In this document: in pieces, positions 1-6,822 of the stretch | Position numbering within the stretch: position 1 is the stretch's first letter | Layout: the number at the start of each line of letters is the position of its first letter | Origin: DASPWV01 sp046727855 | GTDB taxonomy: Bacteria; Acidobacteriota; Vicinamibacteria; Vicinamibacterales; UBA2999 | Length of the DNA stretch: 19,389 nt | Assembly: GCA_046727855.1 (NCBI GenBank) | Contig: JBKPDL010000067.1 | Location: forward strand, 1 to 19,389 | Direction: 5' to 3' | Translations under genes and position numbers: made by a program | The notes under the pieces: model-generated | Told to the model about the DNA's origin: nothing | What the model saw: only the letters and a program-made list of their open reading frames with translations | Databases searched by the model: none

Positions 1-241
1 TCGTCCCGGCGCTCGCTATACCTGAACGCCCGCTGCCAAATGGCACTCGTGCCGGTTGATTCGTGACAGTTCAAGTCGCATCCAGCTTCCGGTGTCATCG
101 AGCTACGTGGCTACCGGATCGCGGCTTTTAACGACGGGATCGCCAAGCGCTGAAACGCGGCGTCGACCTCGTCGACGGGCATTCGCATCTTGCCGTTGCC
201 CACCAACTGAGCAGCCCGAGAACCGCGGTGATAGTCGCTCC
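1..241. other. No recognisable gene
   Basis: No frame on either strand gives a protein I recognise. The plus frame that later encodes the aminotransferase remnant is open from base 56, but before about base 242 its translation is arginine/serine-rich and unlike the enzyme family. A minus-strand reading that ends at a stop near 111-113 looks mildly protein-like, but it has no start signal or family signature. The stretch is best taken as the broken upstream edge of the remnant. Confidence 0.4.
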
Positions 242-718
242 GATGCGTGGGAGATCACCAGGCCGACGATCCCGACCTGGGAACCGGGCGTGTTCTATTC
301 CCTCATCGGCTGGCGGGAGCGGCCCGAGATCGGCGGCGGCCAATTGATGACGCCCGGTGGCTATCACGCATTCGACCATACGTGGGCGCTCGGAAGCGCG
401 TTCGACATGCACGCCAAGTTGGGCAAGAAGCGTATCGCCAGCCGCGTCCATACGCTCAATCGAGAATTGAAGGAGGGGTTGCGCGCGATGAAGCACGTAC
501 GACTGCAGACGCCCATGGACGAATCGCTGTCGTCGGGGATCGTCTGCTTCGATGTCGCGGGGATGTCGCCGGAGAAAGCTGTCGCGACCCTCACGGACAA
601 AGGTGTCATCGCCAGCCGGACCCCGTACCGCACGCAATTTGCGCGCTTGTGTCCAGGCCTGCTGACCCCGGGCACCGATGTCGACCGAACCTTGGCCGCT
701 GTCAGATCGTTGGCCTAA
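242..718 (+). pseudogene. Class V aminotransferase, C-terminal remnant
   Basis: About 158 residues resemble the C-terminal part of PLP-dependent class V aminotransferases of the isopenicillin-N-epimerase/cysteine-desulfurase-like group. Visible signatures are RPTIPTW near the left edge, TPGGYHAFDHTWALG, a helix with RVHTLNRELKEGL, SSGIVCFDVAGM, and the C-terminal GVIASRTPYRTQFARLCPG followed by VDRTLAAVRSLA and a TAA stop. Complete family members have roughly 400 residues. The N-terminal two thirds, with the PLP-binding lysine, are absent: upstream sequence in the same frame is not homologous and no other frame continues the protein. There is no credible start codon with a ribosome-binding site. 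I read it as a 5'-truncated, non-functional gene. The family assignment is from remembered motifs, so the exact substrate class is unknown. Confidence 0.75.
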
Positions 719-790
719 GCCATGCGCGGCAAACGCGATTGCCCTTGACGCCGACGCTATCGTGGCCACAATCAAACGCGCCCCGCAGAG

Positions 791-880
791 GTGCGCGATG
801 TCGACGCGTGCCCACCGGCCTTTCTCAAGGTCGTCATGGCGCTCGGACGTGTCCTGGCACACGAGATTGGTCACCTAGAC
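791..880 (+). pseudogene. Relic of an HEXXH metalloprotease-like protein
   Basis: The plus-strand frame open from about 749 contains a segment reading FLKVVMALGRVLAHEIGHL. A hydrophobic helix running into HEIGH is the zinc-binding HEXXH signature of zincin metalloproteases; small acidobacterial secreted proteins with VLAHEIGHLL-type motifs are familiar. After HEIGHL the translation turns into unrelated sequence (DTIGELRHW) and runs in frame into the next gene, and no start codon has a convincing ribosome-binding site. The usual downstream third zinc ligand is not seen. I treat it as a relic of roughly 30 residues. Chance occurrence of the motif in a GC-rich frame cannot be excluded. Confidence 0.3.
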
Positions 881-1036
881 ACCATCGGCGAACTGCGGCA
901 CTGGCGGCCCACCCTTCAGACGGCGAACTTGAAGTATTCGACGAAAAAGCGTCCGCCTCTGTCGATGCCGCGTATCATAGGCGCGCGTACGATGCCCCCG
1001 ACTGTCGATGACGTGTCGAATTTCATGGTGAAGCAA

Positions 1037-2017
1037 ATGATTAGAAGCCTCTCGACCAGTCGACGAAAGTTCTTCCCATGCTTGATTGCAAGCGTTCTGC
1101 TCACGACCACGCTTGCGGTTCACGCGCGCACCACGTATATCTCGGTGGAGCCGATCCCCTCTCGAGATGTCGTGGGGCAGGACGCTCTCGCCAAGATCCT
1201 GAGTGTCGGCTATCCAAACCTGGAGCTGTGGAGCGATCGACTCCTCATGGACTGCGGCATCGTTCAAGAGGTGATCGACGTGCTGGCATCTCATGGCGCA
1301 ATTAGCACCGTCCATCCCGGCGGCAATACGAGTTTTCGTGTTGCGGCCGGTGGATTCGAGGCCGTCACCAATCCTTCGTACGTGTTTACCGTCCAGGACT
1401 CGGGGCCTGATGCAGTGAGCGAAGCGGATGTTGACGTACTCGATAATGCTCTTGGTTACGTCTTGAACCAGGGTGGAACCGCTCACTTCAGTCCCGATAA
1501 CGCGAAAGCCTATTTCTTCTCTCTTGATTATGCAGTCGTCACCTTTGCCGATACTCTGACCGGTGTGGAGGCAAAAGGGTTTTTCGACTATCTGGGCACC
1601 ATAGACGCCGCTCTATGGAGTGGGAGATTCGCTGGTTTTACCCAGATCGACTTTCAGGATTCGCCGACGAACAATTCCATGCTGTTTCTCAAACCTGCGA
1701 CGAGTAAACAGCGGTTCATTAGCGGCCTCTCTGCTGCTGCGGACACGACTCCCGACGCCATGTATGTCACGCTCAACAACAATGGGCAACCCACGACCGC
1801 GAGGGCTGGCATTGCCTTTCCTGGCAATGACTGGACCGCTTTTCCCGATGGCGACCAATATCTAATGCAGTTGGGTGAGCCTTCGGCGCTGTTGGTCAGC
1901 CAGCTTGCAGCGCTGCGGCAGCTGCACCTTCAAGCCGTGGCCAGTCTTTTGCGTGCTGTCGACAAGGGAGCCGTCAGCGTCTATCTGAACCATCAGTTCA
2001 AGTGTCCGGCGCAGTGA
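1037..2017 (+). CDS. Secreted protein of unknown function
   Basis: This 326-residue protein is not one I recognise. The chosen ATG at 1037 has a GGTGA ribosome-binding sequence five bases upstream; an in-frame ATG at 1025 and earlier ones lack this support. The N-terminus is a clear Sec signal peptide: MIRSLSTSRRKF, then a hydrophobic core (CLIASVLLTTTLA) and a VHA cleavage site, so the product should be exported. The mature chain shows no catalytic signature, repeat or membrane segment. It has a glycine/asparagine-rich middle (HPGGNTSF, YVLNQGGTAHFSPDN), aromatic stretches such as AKAYFFSLDYAVVTFAD, and a single late cysteine (FKCPAQ). Those last residues are encoded by a short repeat shared with the downstream spacer, so the C-terminus may have been altered. 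It stands alone; the next gene is convergent. Codon use looks ordinary and the frame is intact, so it is probably a real gene. Confidence 0.75.
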   Translation: MIRSLSTSRRKFFPCLIASVLLTTTLAVHARTTYISVEPIPSRDVVGQDALAKILSVGYPNLELWSDRLLMDCGIVQEVIDVLASHGAISTVHPGGNTSFRVAAGGFEAVTNPSYVFTVQDSGPDAVSEADVDVLDNALGYVLNQGGTAHFSPDNAKAYFFSLDYAVVTFADTLTGVEAKGFFDYLGTIDAALWSGRFAGFTQIDFQDSPTNNSMLFLKPATSKQRFISGLSAAADTTPDAMYVTLNNNGQPTTARAGIAFPGNDWTAFPDGDQYLMQLGEPSALLVSQLAALRQLHLQAVASLLRAVDKGAVSVYLNHQFKCPAQ

Positions 2018-2070
2018 GCGAAGAGGAGCGCTTGCCGGGACTTCCTCTGGAAAAAAGTGTCCGGCACTGA
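2000..2070. repeat. Two copies of a short AAGTGTCCGGC repeat
   Basis: AAGTGTCCGGCGCAGTGA (2000-2017) supplies the last codons and stop of the secreted-protein gene. AAGTGTCCGGCACTGA recurs at 2055-2070, preceded by a run of A. The core GTGTCCGGCAC is a near-palindrome. A third core copy, GTGTCCGGCA, lies at 18579-18588 just before the multicopper oxidase gene. The copies sit at gene edges in the convergent spacer, as small dispersed repeats often do. I infer a repeat family but cannot test genome-wide copy number. Confidence 0.45.
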
Positions 2071-2133
2071 CCGCGTGTCCTTGAACAACAGCATCGCTCC
2101 AAGCTTGCCAAATTTGTTGCGTGACACACCCGC

Positions 2134-2682
2134 TCACGCCTGCGGCCGGTAGGCCAAGTAGACCACGCCGTTCGTGTACGACTCACAGGCCGCAAGCGAC
2201 AGTTTGCCGCTCGCCGCTTCCTCGGGGAAGAGCCGCGGACCGGACCCGCGGGTGAGTGGGTAGATGAGTAGATGCAGCTCGTCGACCAGGCCGTCCGCGA
2301 GCATCGCGCGAACCAGCGTGCCGCTGCCGCTGACGTAGACGTCGCCGTCGACCTCGTTCTTCAGCCTGCGGATCGCATCGGGGTCGTACGGCCCGATGAT
2401 CTTCGAGTTCCTCCACGTCGCGGTCGTGAGCGTCGCGGAGACGACGTACTTGGTCGTGTCGTTGAAGAACGGCGCCCCAGGATCGTCTTCGACGGTCCGC
2501 TCCGACCACGCCGGCTCGAACATCTCGTAAGTGGTGCGCCCGAGCAGGATGCCTCGACAACGCTTCGTGACGGCACCGATGGCCTCTTCCATCTGGGGGA
2601 GGAAGCCGTAGTCGAACGTCCACGTCGGCGCGTCGATTACGCCGTCCAAGCTCATGAACTCGTGCACGTGTATTTCTCCCAA
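2134..2682 (-). CDS. Dihydrofolate reductase / RibD C-terminal-like reductase
   Basis: This complete 182-residue cytoplasmic protein belongs to the DHFR-like fold family that includes the RibD C-terminal reductase domain and YwjB/YyaP-type proteins, which are NAD(P)H-dependent reductases mostly of unknown substrate. Supporting motifs are the N-terminal HEFMSLDGVI (residues 7-16), the GILLGRTTYEMF block (44-55), the nucleotide-binding-like VYVSGSGTLVRAML (116-129), and LVDELHLLIYPLTRGSGPRLF (132-152), all in family order. The start is a TTG at 2682-2680, six bases after a strong GGAGG in CGGAGGTGAGAC; no ATG or GTG near this position fits as well. The length matches the family. It is a single gene convergent with the secreted protein upstream. 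A role in antifolate tolerance or riboflavin synthesis cannot be inferred from sequence alone. Confidence 0.88.
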   Translation of the reverse strand: MGEIHVHEFMSLDGVIDAPTWTFDYGFLPQMEEAIGAVTKRCRGILLGRTTYEMFEPAWSERTVEDDPGAPFFNDTTKYVVSATLTTATWRNSKIIGPYDPDAIRRLKNEVDGDVYVSGSGTLVRAMLADGLVDELHLLIYPLTRGSGPRLFPEEAASGKLSLAACESYTNGVVYLAYRPQA

Positions 2683-2816
2683 GTCTCACCTCCGTGTCGA
2701 TGTTGCCGTTGGACCTCGCCGTTTGCTTACCAAGTTCGCCGATCTTGGGCTCATGATCGTGCGGTATAAGAACCGCCAAGAGGAAGTTCCTCTGCTCGAG
2801 GTTGCGCCGCACAGCA

Positions 2817-4985
2817 TCAAAAACGTATCCGGACACCACCGTTGAACGTCCGCCCCTCGAGCGGTGCCCAGGCGTCGACGGTCCAGCGACCATCTGGAGC
2901 TCGGGTCGGTCGCACCAACGGATCCTCCCGCGTCTGCCGAACATCGCCGAGGTTCTCGACGTTCAAAAAAATACGGGAGCGACCGACGGCCCAGTCGATC
3001 AGTCCTCCGAAGAGCACGTGTGGAAAGCCCCGGTCGCGAAACGGATTGTCGTCAAGAGATTGGCGGCCGGTGTAGAACACCTCGAACCCGATGCGCGCGG
3101 GACCAATCTCACGAAGCAGATCGAATGTCGCTGCATGCCGTGGGTTCAGCGGTATTTCGCGTAGACCGGGAGCATCGGGATTCGGCTCCGTCGACCAAAG
3201 GTACATATGGGTCAGGATTAGATCAAAACCCTCGACGTGCCGGCGTGCAATCAGTTCGGTCCCGCGAGTTTGCGTAAGTCCACTGGAATTGACGATCGCG
3301 ATAGGAAAATCCGAACCGCCGGTCTCGACGACGGCAAGCGCTCCTTTGATCCGCGAATAGAAGAAGGTAGCCGTCACCTCGAAGGGCGTGAGCGACCATG
3401 TCACGTCCGCCGAAACGCTGTCGGCTCGCTCCGCATCCAGCTTTCCTAAAGGGGCGACTCGCGAGAGACCTGTGGCCTCGGTCTCTTCCGTAAACGGCGT
3501 TGGGGCGAAATACCCACGCCCTCCCGATACGCGAACTGTCCACGGGCCGGACGGCCGCAACAAGACTGATACGCGTGGACTCGCGAACGTCCCGAACTCG
3601 TTGTGTCGATCCACGCGCGCACTTGCTGAGACCGTGAACCATTTCGCCGATGTGAAGTCGTCCTGCACGAACACACCGGGTACGGTGTATGTGTAGTTGA
3701 ACCGGGGCACGTCGAACGAGTCATAGCGCTCGTAATTCAGCGCTGCGCCGGCCACCCACGTGTGACGACCTGCGGTTCCCGTGACAGCGACCTCACCGAA
3801 CAGAGTGTCGTGAGTGTCGCGCTCGCTGACGGGCCCGAACGTGTGGGTGTGCGCCTGATGCGTGCCGCTCCCGCGTGCGCTGAACACGACGCCATTCGAG
3901 GTGGGAATGCGCAGAACCGCGCCGGCGTCGACGCGCTTGGTGTCGAGATTCTCTTCGAACGGCTGCCCGTCGGGCATTTTGAAACCGGGCATCGTGCCAC
4001 CCTTGCGCTCCTCGGCCATCCCGCCGACGGCGAGCAACAGCGACTTGCCCCGGCCATCCTCCCAGAACAGCCGCGGCCTCGCGACAACGCGACGATACAT
4101 GGGAAGGTCGGTCCACCCGTCGCTATCCAAGTCCGATCGTTCCTCGAAGTGACCGCCGCCGACGAACGTATAGCCCCAGCGTGTGCCGAGTGGCGCGGCG
4201 AACCAGCTGACGACATCGGTTCCGGCATGGCTTGTCTGATTGAGGAGGACTTCCGCCTCATGATCCTTGTTGGGCGGGCGTCGCGATATGAGATTGACCA
4301 CGCCGCCGATTGCCGACATCCCGTAGAGAGCGGACGCCACACCTTTGATCACCTCCACTTGCCCGAGATCCATCGGCGGAATCTGCAGCAGCCCGATTGA
4401 CCCGGTTTGGCCGCCATACAGCGGGAGGCCGTCGGCCAGGATCTGCGTGTACCTGCCGCGAAGGCCTTGGATGCGGACATTCGCACCACCGAGGGACGGT
4501 GACGTCGTCTGGACGCGCAACCCGTTTGTCTCGTTGAGCAACATCGAGACATCGCCGGGCGTCATCATCAGCTTTTCCTGGACTTCTTCCCCTGGCACGA
4601 CCTCAACCCGCATCGGCTGGTCATCCACCCTCTTGTCGGTGCGCGTGCTCGCGACCACGGTGACCGTCTCCTCCACGGTGGGCTCAGGCTGCAGGTCCAC
4701 CACGATGTCCTGCTGTGAGCCCGCCGCCAGTTGCACTGTCGCGGTTGCAGCGGCGTAGCCGGCCTTCACGACGGTGAGCTCGACTTTGCCCGCCATGACC
4801 GTCACCGTCACGCTGCCTGACGCATCTGTCTGGTGCGTTGCTCCGGCCACAAGCACTTCAGCATCTTCAACGGGCTTTTCAGCCGCGCGAACCTGAACCC
4901 GGATCGTTGCGACTTGGCCTTGGCCGAGAACCGTGGACACGAGAAGACACGCCAGGACACCGATGCTCAGAAACAGTCGTCGCAT
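2817..4985 (-). CDS. TonB-dependent outer-membrane receptor
   Basis: This 722-residue protein is a complete TonB-dependent receptor, an outer-membrane barrel that imports scarce ligands using TonB/ExbBD energy. Residues 1-22 are a signal peptide. Residues about 25-100 form a small beta-sandwich of the carboxypeptidase-regulatory-like type (PVEDAEVLVAG, GYAAATATVQL). A TonB-box-like EETVTVVAS lies at 105-113. The plug domain (about 115-235) shows NVRIQGLRGRYTQILADGLPLYGG and VEVIKGVASALYGMSAIGG. The barrel follows and ends in the terminal phenylalanine of GGVRIRF, as expected for BAM-dependent insertion. The ATG at 4985 follows GGAGAGG and begins the signal peptide; an upstream in-frame start at 5027 would add a non-signal leader. 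It lies 68 bases downstream of a cysteine-rich exported peptide on the same strand, probably co-transcribed. The plug resembles siderophore, cobalamin or metal receptors, but the ligand is unknown. Confidence 0.93.
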   Translation of the reverse strand: MRRLFLSIGVLACLLVSTVLGQGQVATIRVQVRAAEKPVEDAEVLVAGATHQTDASGSVTVTVMAGKVELTVVKAGYAAATATVQLAAGSQQDIVVDLQPEPTVEETVTVVASTRTDKRVDDQPMRVEVVPGEEVQEKLMMTPGDVSMLLNETNGLRVQTTSPSLGGANVRIQGLRGRYTQILADGLPLYGGQTGSIGLLQIPPMDLGQVEVIKGVASALYGMSAIGGVVNLISRRPPNKDHEAEVLLNQTSHAGTDVVSWFAAPLGTRWGYTFVGGGHFEERSDLDSDGWTDLPMYRRVVARPRLFWEDGRGKSLLLAVGGMAEERKGGTMPGFKMPDGQPFEENLDTKRVDAGAVLRIPTSNGVVFSARGSGTHQAHTHTFGPVSERDTHDTLFGEVAVTGTAGRHTWVAGAALNYERYDSFDVPRFNYTYTVPGVFVQDDFTSAKWFTVSASARVDRHNEFGTFASPRVSVLLRPSGPWTVRVSGGRGYFAPTPFTEETEATGLSRVAPLGKLDAERADSVSADVTWSLTPFEVTATFFYSRIKGALAVVETGGSDFPIAIVNSSGLTQTRGTELIARRHVEGFDLILTHMYLWSTEPNPDAPGLREIPLNPRHAATFDLLREIGPARIGFEVFYTGRQSLDDNPFRDRGFPHVLFGGLIDWAVGRSRIFLNVENLGDVRQTREDPLVRPTRAPDGRWTVDAWAPLEGRTFNGGVRIRF

Positions 4986-5053
4986 AAACCTCTCCGCGCC
5001 GTTGCGCGGACGGACTGGTGCCGTCACCCGGTCAGTTGGAAAGACGAATGGGG

Positions 5054-5338
5054 TTAGGACCGCGGAGGATGTTCAGGCGGATCGGGCCAGATCTCTCCAG
5101 GATTTGTCACAAGAGAACTTCTGACGCGTTCTACGATGAGACCAATCGGCGAGAAATCGTCGCCGGCCGAGAGCTGCACGGCACCTTGGCAGAGCGCACA
5201 AATTCCGTCACTCGACTGCGTGCTGCGCGACTGCGAGGATGAGTCTTCGTGAGTGCACCCATCCGGGCAGCAAATGCCATCCATCGCGTTCAGCGACGCG
5301 AACACGACCAACACGACGACAGCCGCCAACCTGCGCAC
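5054..5338 (-). CDS. Small cysteine-rich exported peptide upstream of TonB receptor
   Basis: A 94-residue product is predicted from a GTG at 5338. Residues 1-18 (MRRLAAVVVLVVFASLNA) are a textbook signal peptide. The short mature part carries two cysteine clusters: CCPDGC at 23-28 and CALC at 47-50, separated by a serine/glutamine-rich linker, and it ends in a proline-rich tail with histidine (PDPPEHPPRS). The spacing suggests metal binding or disulfide-linked hairpins in the periplasm. I recall acidobacterial hypotheticals with this CCPDGC/HPPRS layout, and proteobacterial DUF2946 proteins occupy a similar position beside copper-type TonB receptors, but homology to DUF2946 is not established. 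The frame is open further upstream to a GTG at 5530 that would add a hydrophobic segment; I prefer 5338 because the signal peptide starts exactly there. The receptor gene begins 68 bases downstream. A role as a metal-binding partner of the receptor is inferred. Confidence 0.7.
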   Translation of the reverse strand: MRRLAAVVVLVVFASLNAMDGICCPDGCTHEDSSSQSRSTQSSDGICALCQGAVQLSAGDDFSPIGLIVERVRSSLVTNPGEIWPDPPEHPPRS

Positions 5339-5344
5339 CTTGCG

Positions 5345-5350
5345 ATTATA
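5345..5350 (-). promoter_or_regulatory. Perfect TATAAT -10 box before the cysteine-rich peptide
   Basis: Read on the minus strand, TATAAT lies six bases before the GTG codon at 5338 (TATAATCGCAAGGTG). Upstream there is no good TTGACA; the best candidates (GTCAAA, TGTCAA) are weak and spaced 18-19 bases away. Transcription from this box would start at or next to the GTG, giving a leaderless mRNA for the peptide and, downstream, the receptor. A perfect hexamer is uncommon in such GC-rich DNA, which supports it, but the call rests on one hexamer. Confidence 0.45.
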
Positions 5351-5675
5351 CGTTCCTGAACTTGGCCGTTTGACACGGCGGGATGGGTCGATCGGCGCTG
5401 CCGTTGCTGTCGCCGCCAGATAGCCGGAACTCGCGAGCGAAGCCGCGTTCAACGGGTGCGAGAATCGCGGCCGGCTGCCCGCGACGTACGCGACAATCGT
5501 CAGCGCAGTCACCGAGAGCCCGCCACCCACGACAACGAAGGGATAGACCTTGAGCCGTTCCCGAGGTCATTGCCGCGAGCAAAGTTGGCGTACGCCATCG
5601 ACCGATACGGTGTCGAGCGATGGCGGGCGCGTTGAGTGAGTTCTGCGCCGAACAAGCTACACTTCAAGATCTTCC
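5351..5675. other. Divergent spacer with a hydrophobic open frame
   Basis: This spacer lies between the minus-strand peptide and the plus-strand NmrA-type gene. On the minus strand the peptide's frame stays open up to a TGA near 5570 and encodes RERLKVYPF, then a transmembrane-like run around 5545-5480 (FVVVGGG to TIVAYVAG), then a polar stretch. No ATG and no ribosome-binding site precede it; only a GTG at 5530 could start it. It may be a vestigial membrane-protein N-terminus or an extension of the peptide gene. On the plus strand, TACACT at 5658-5663, twelve bases before the NmrA ATG, is a weak -10 candidate. Confidence 0.3.
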
Positions 5676-6543
5676 ATGCGCGATCTCATTCTCGTCACGG
5701 GCGCCACAGGGAATACGGGTTCAGCACTGCTGCGACTGCTGGAGGGGCGGACTCCGAACGTTCGCGCGATGGTCCGGAAGCCAGACACAAGCGCACGACG
5801 GGGCTCATCGGCAACGTTTGTGGCCGGGGACTTCGACGACCCGCGCTCTCTTGAAGCGGCACTCGACGGCGTCACGCGAGCGTACCTGGTTACGCCCTCT
5901 GGTCGCGATGCCGAGGCGCAGCAGCTCCGATTCGTCGAGTTGGCCGCTGCCGCCGGCGTCACCCCATCTCGTGAAGCTGTCGCAACTCGCCGCTGACGAA
6001 GCCTCGCCCGTGCGGTTTCTCCGCTACCATGCGGCCGTCGAACGACGTATTCGAGAGCTTGGCATCGGCTTCACGTTTCTCCGTCCCAACCTCTACTTCC
6101 AAGGTTTGCTGGCCTTCCAGCCGATGATCGCCAAGGAGGGCCGCTTCGTCGCTCCGATCGGCGATGCGCGCGTCAGCGCGGTTGACGTCCGCGACATCGC
6201 CGCGGTCGCCGCAGTCGTGCTCACCCAATCCGGTCACGAGGGCAAGACGTACACCATCACAGGACCGTCAGCCGTGACACACGCCGAGATGGCCAAAGCA
6301 ATCGGGGAGGCAGTGGGGCGCGATGTGGCGTTTGTCGACGTGCCGCCAGAGGCGTTCGCCGGTGCGCTCACAGCCGCGGGAGTTCCGCCCTGGCAGGTGG
6401 AGGGGCTGCTCGAGGACTACGCGCACTACGCGCGCGGCGAAGCGGCCGCGATCCATTCCGCTGTCCGGGACGTGACTGGCGTCGAGCCGCGTGACATCAT
6501 GACCTTCGCGCGCGACTACGCGCGCGCCTTCATACCCCAGTGA
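5676..6543 (+). pseudogene. NmrA-type NAD(P)-binding protein, frameshifted
   Basis: The sequence encodes an atypical short-chain dehydrogenase of the NmrA/NAD(P)H-quinone-reductase-like group (288 residues if repaired, usual family length). The first frame starts at the ATG at 5676 with the Rossmann dinucleotide motif VTGATGNTGSALL and continues through FVAGDFDDPRSLEAALDGV and QQLRFVELAAAAGV, then runs into a stop at about 5996. The protein resumes in the +1 frame with HLVKLSQLAADEASPVRFLRYHAAVE, the family's FLRPNLYFQ, ITGPSAVTHAEMAKAI and a C-terminal FARDYARAF. The break is at CCCC, 5962-5965; removing one C restores GVTHLVKLSQL exactly. Everything else is intact, so this is either a very recent mutation or a homopolymer base-calling error. 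The upstream region has a weak promoter and no ribosome-binding site. Members bind NAD(P) and act as redox sensors or oxidoreductases; the substrate is unknown. Confidence 0.85.
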
Positions 6544-6714
6544 GCGACACACATCCCGGGATCGGTCCTCGCTGCCAGCATCGGGAAAGTTCTGACGCGC
6601 CCAAGTGCTCTTTCGGGCCCCACGCACGCCGTCCAGACAAATAGACGACGCTAAAAAAGGTCAAACCGATTCGTGCCTTAGTCGAAGACGAGGGGGACGA
6701 TGAGGCATGCGCTC

Positions 6715-6731
6715 GCCCCGCGGAGCGGGGC
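6715..6731. repeat. GC-rich hairpin followed by A6
   Basis: GCCCCGC (6715-6721) and GCGGGGC (6725-6731) form a perfect seven-base stem with a GGA loop, followed on the plus strand by six A (6732-6737). It lies in the convergent spacer between the NmrA-type gene and the GHL10 gene. The A-run is on the wrong side for a standard intrinsic terminator in either direction. The rest of the 6544-6822 spacer holds no gene I can support. Confidence 0.5.
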
Positions 6732-6745
6732 AAAAAAGACACATG

Positions 6746-6797
6746 GCAGCGAAGCCAACTGTTTGGTTTTCTCGGTTCCCAGGCGAAGCTTCGCTGC
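6746..6797 (-). terminator. Possible terminator of the GHL10 gene
   Basis: GCAGCGAAG (6746-6754) and CTTCGCTGC (6789-6797) are perfect nine-base arms; the right arm also lies in the 12-base palindrome GCGAAGCTTCGC (6783-6794). On the minus strand this structure begins about 25 bases after the GHL10 stop codon and is followed, eight bases later, by T6 (complement of 6732-6737). The position suits transcription termination, but the 34-base loop and the gap before the T-run are atypical. Confidence 0.35.
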
Positions 6798-6822
6798 TGT
6801 GCCGTTCGCGGACAGGAGTTCA

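Noticed and set aside
111..250. Minus-strand reading with VGNGKMRMPVDEVDAAF and a stop at 111-113, looking like a protein C-terminus
   Set aside because: No start, ribosome-binding site or family signature, and it has no coding continuation upstream; likely chance in GC-rich DNA.
2183..2944. Long minus-strand open frame of 253 codons overlapping the DHFR-like gene
   Set aside because: Arginine-rich translation with no motif; an out-of-frame shadow of the reductase gene, which has its own start and ribosome-binding site.
6715..6731. Intrinsic terminator for the NmrA-type gene
   Set aside because: The hairpin is followed by A6, not T6, on the plus strand, and it lies about 170 bases past the stop codon.
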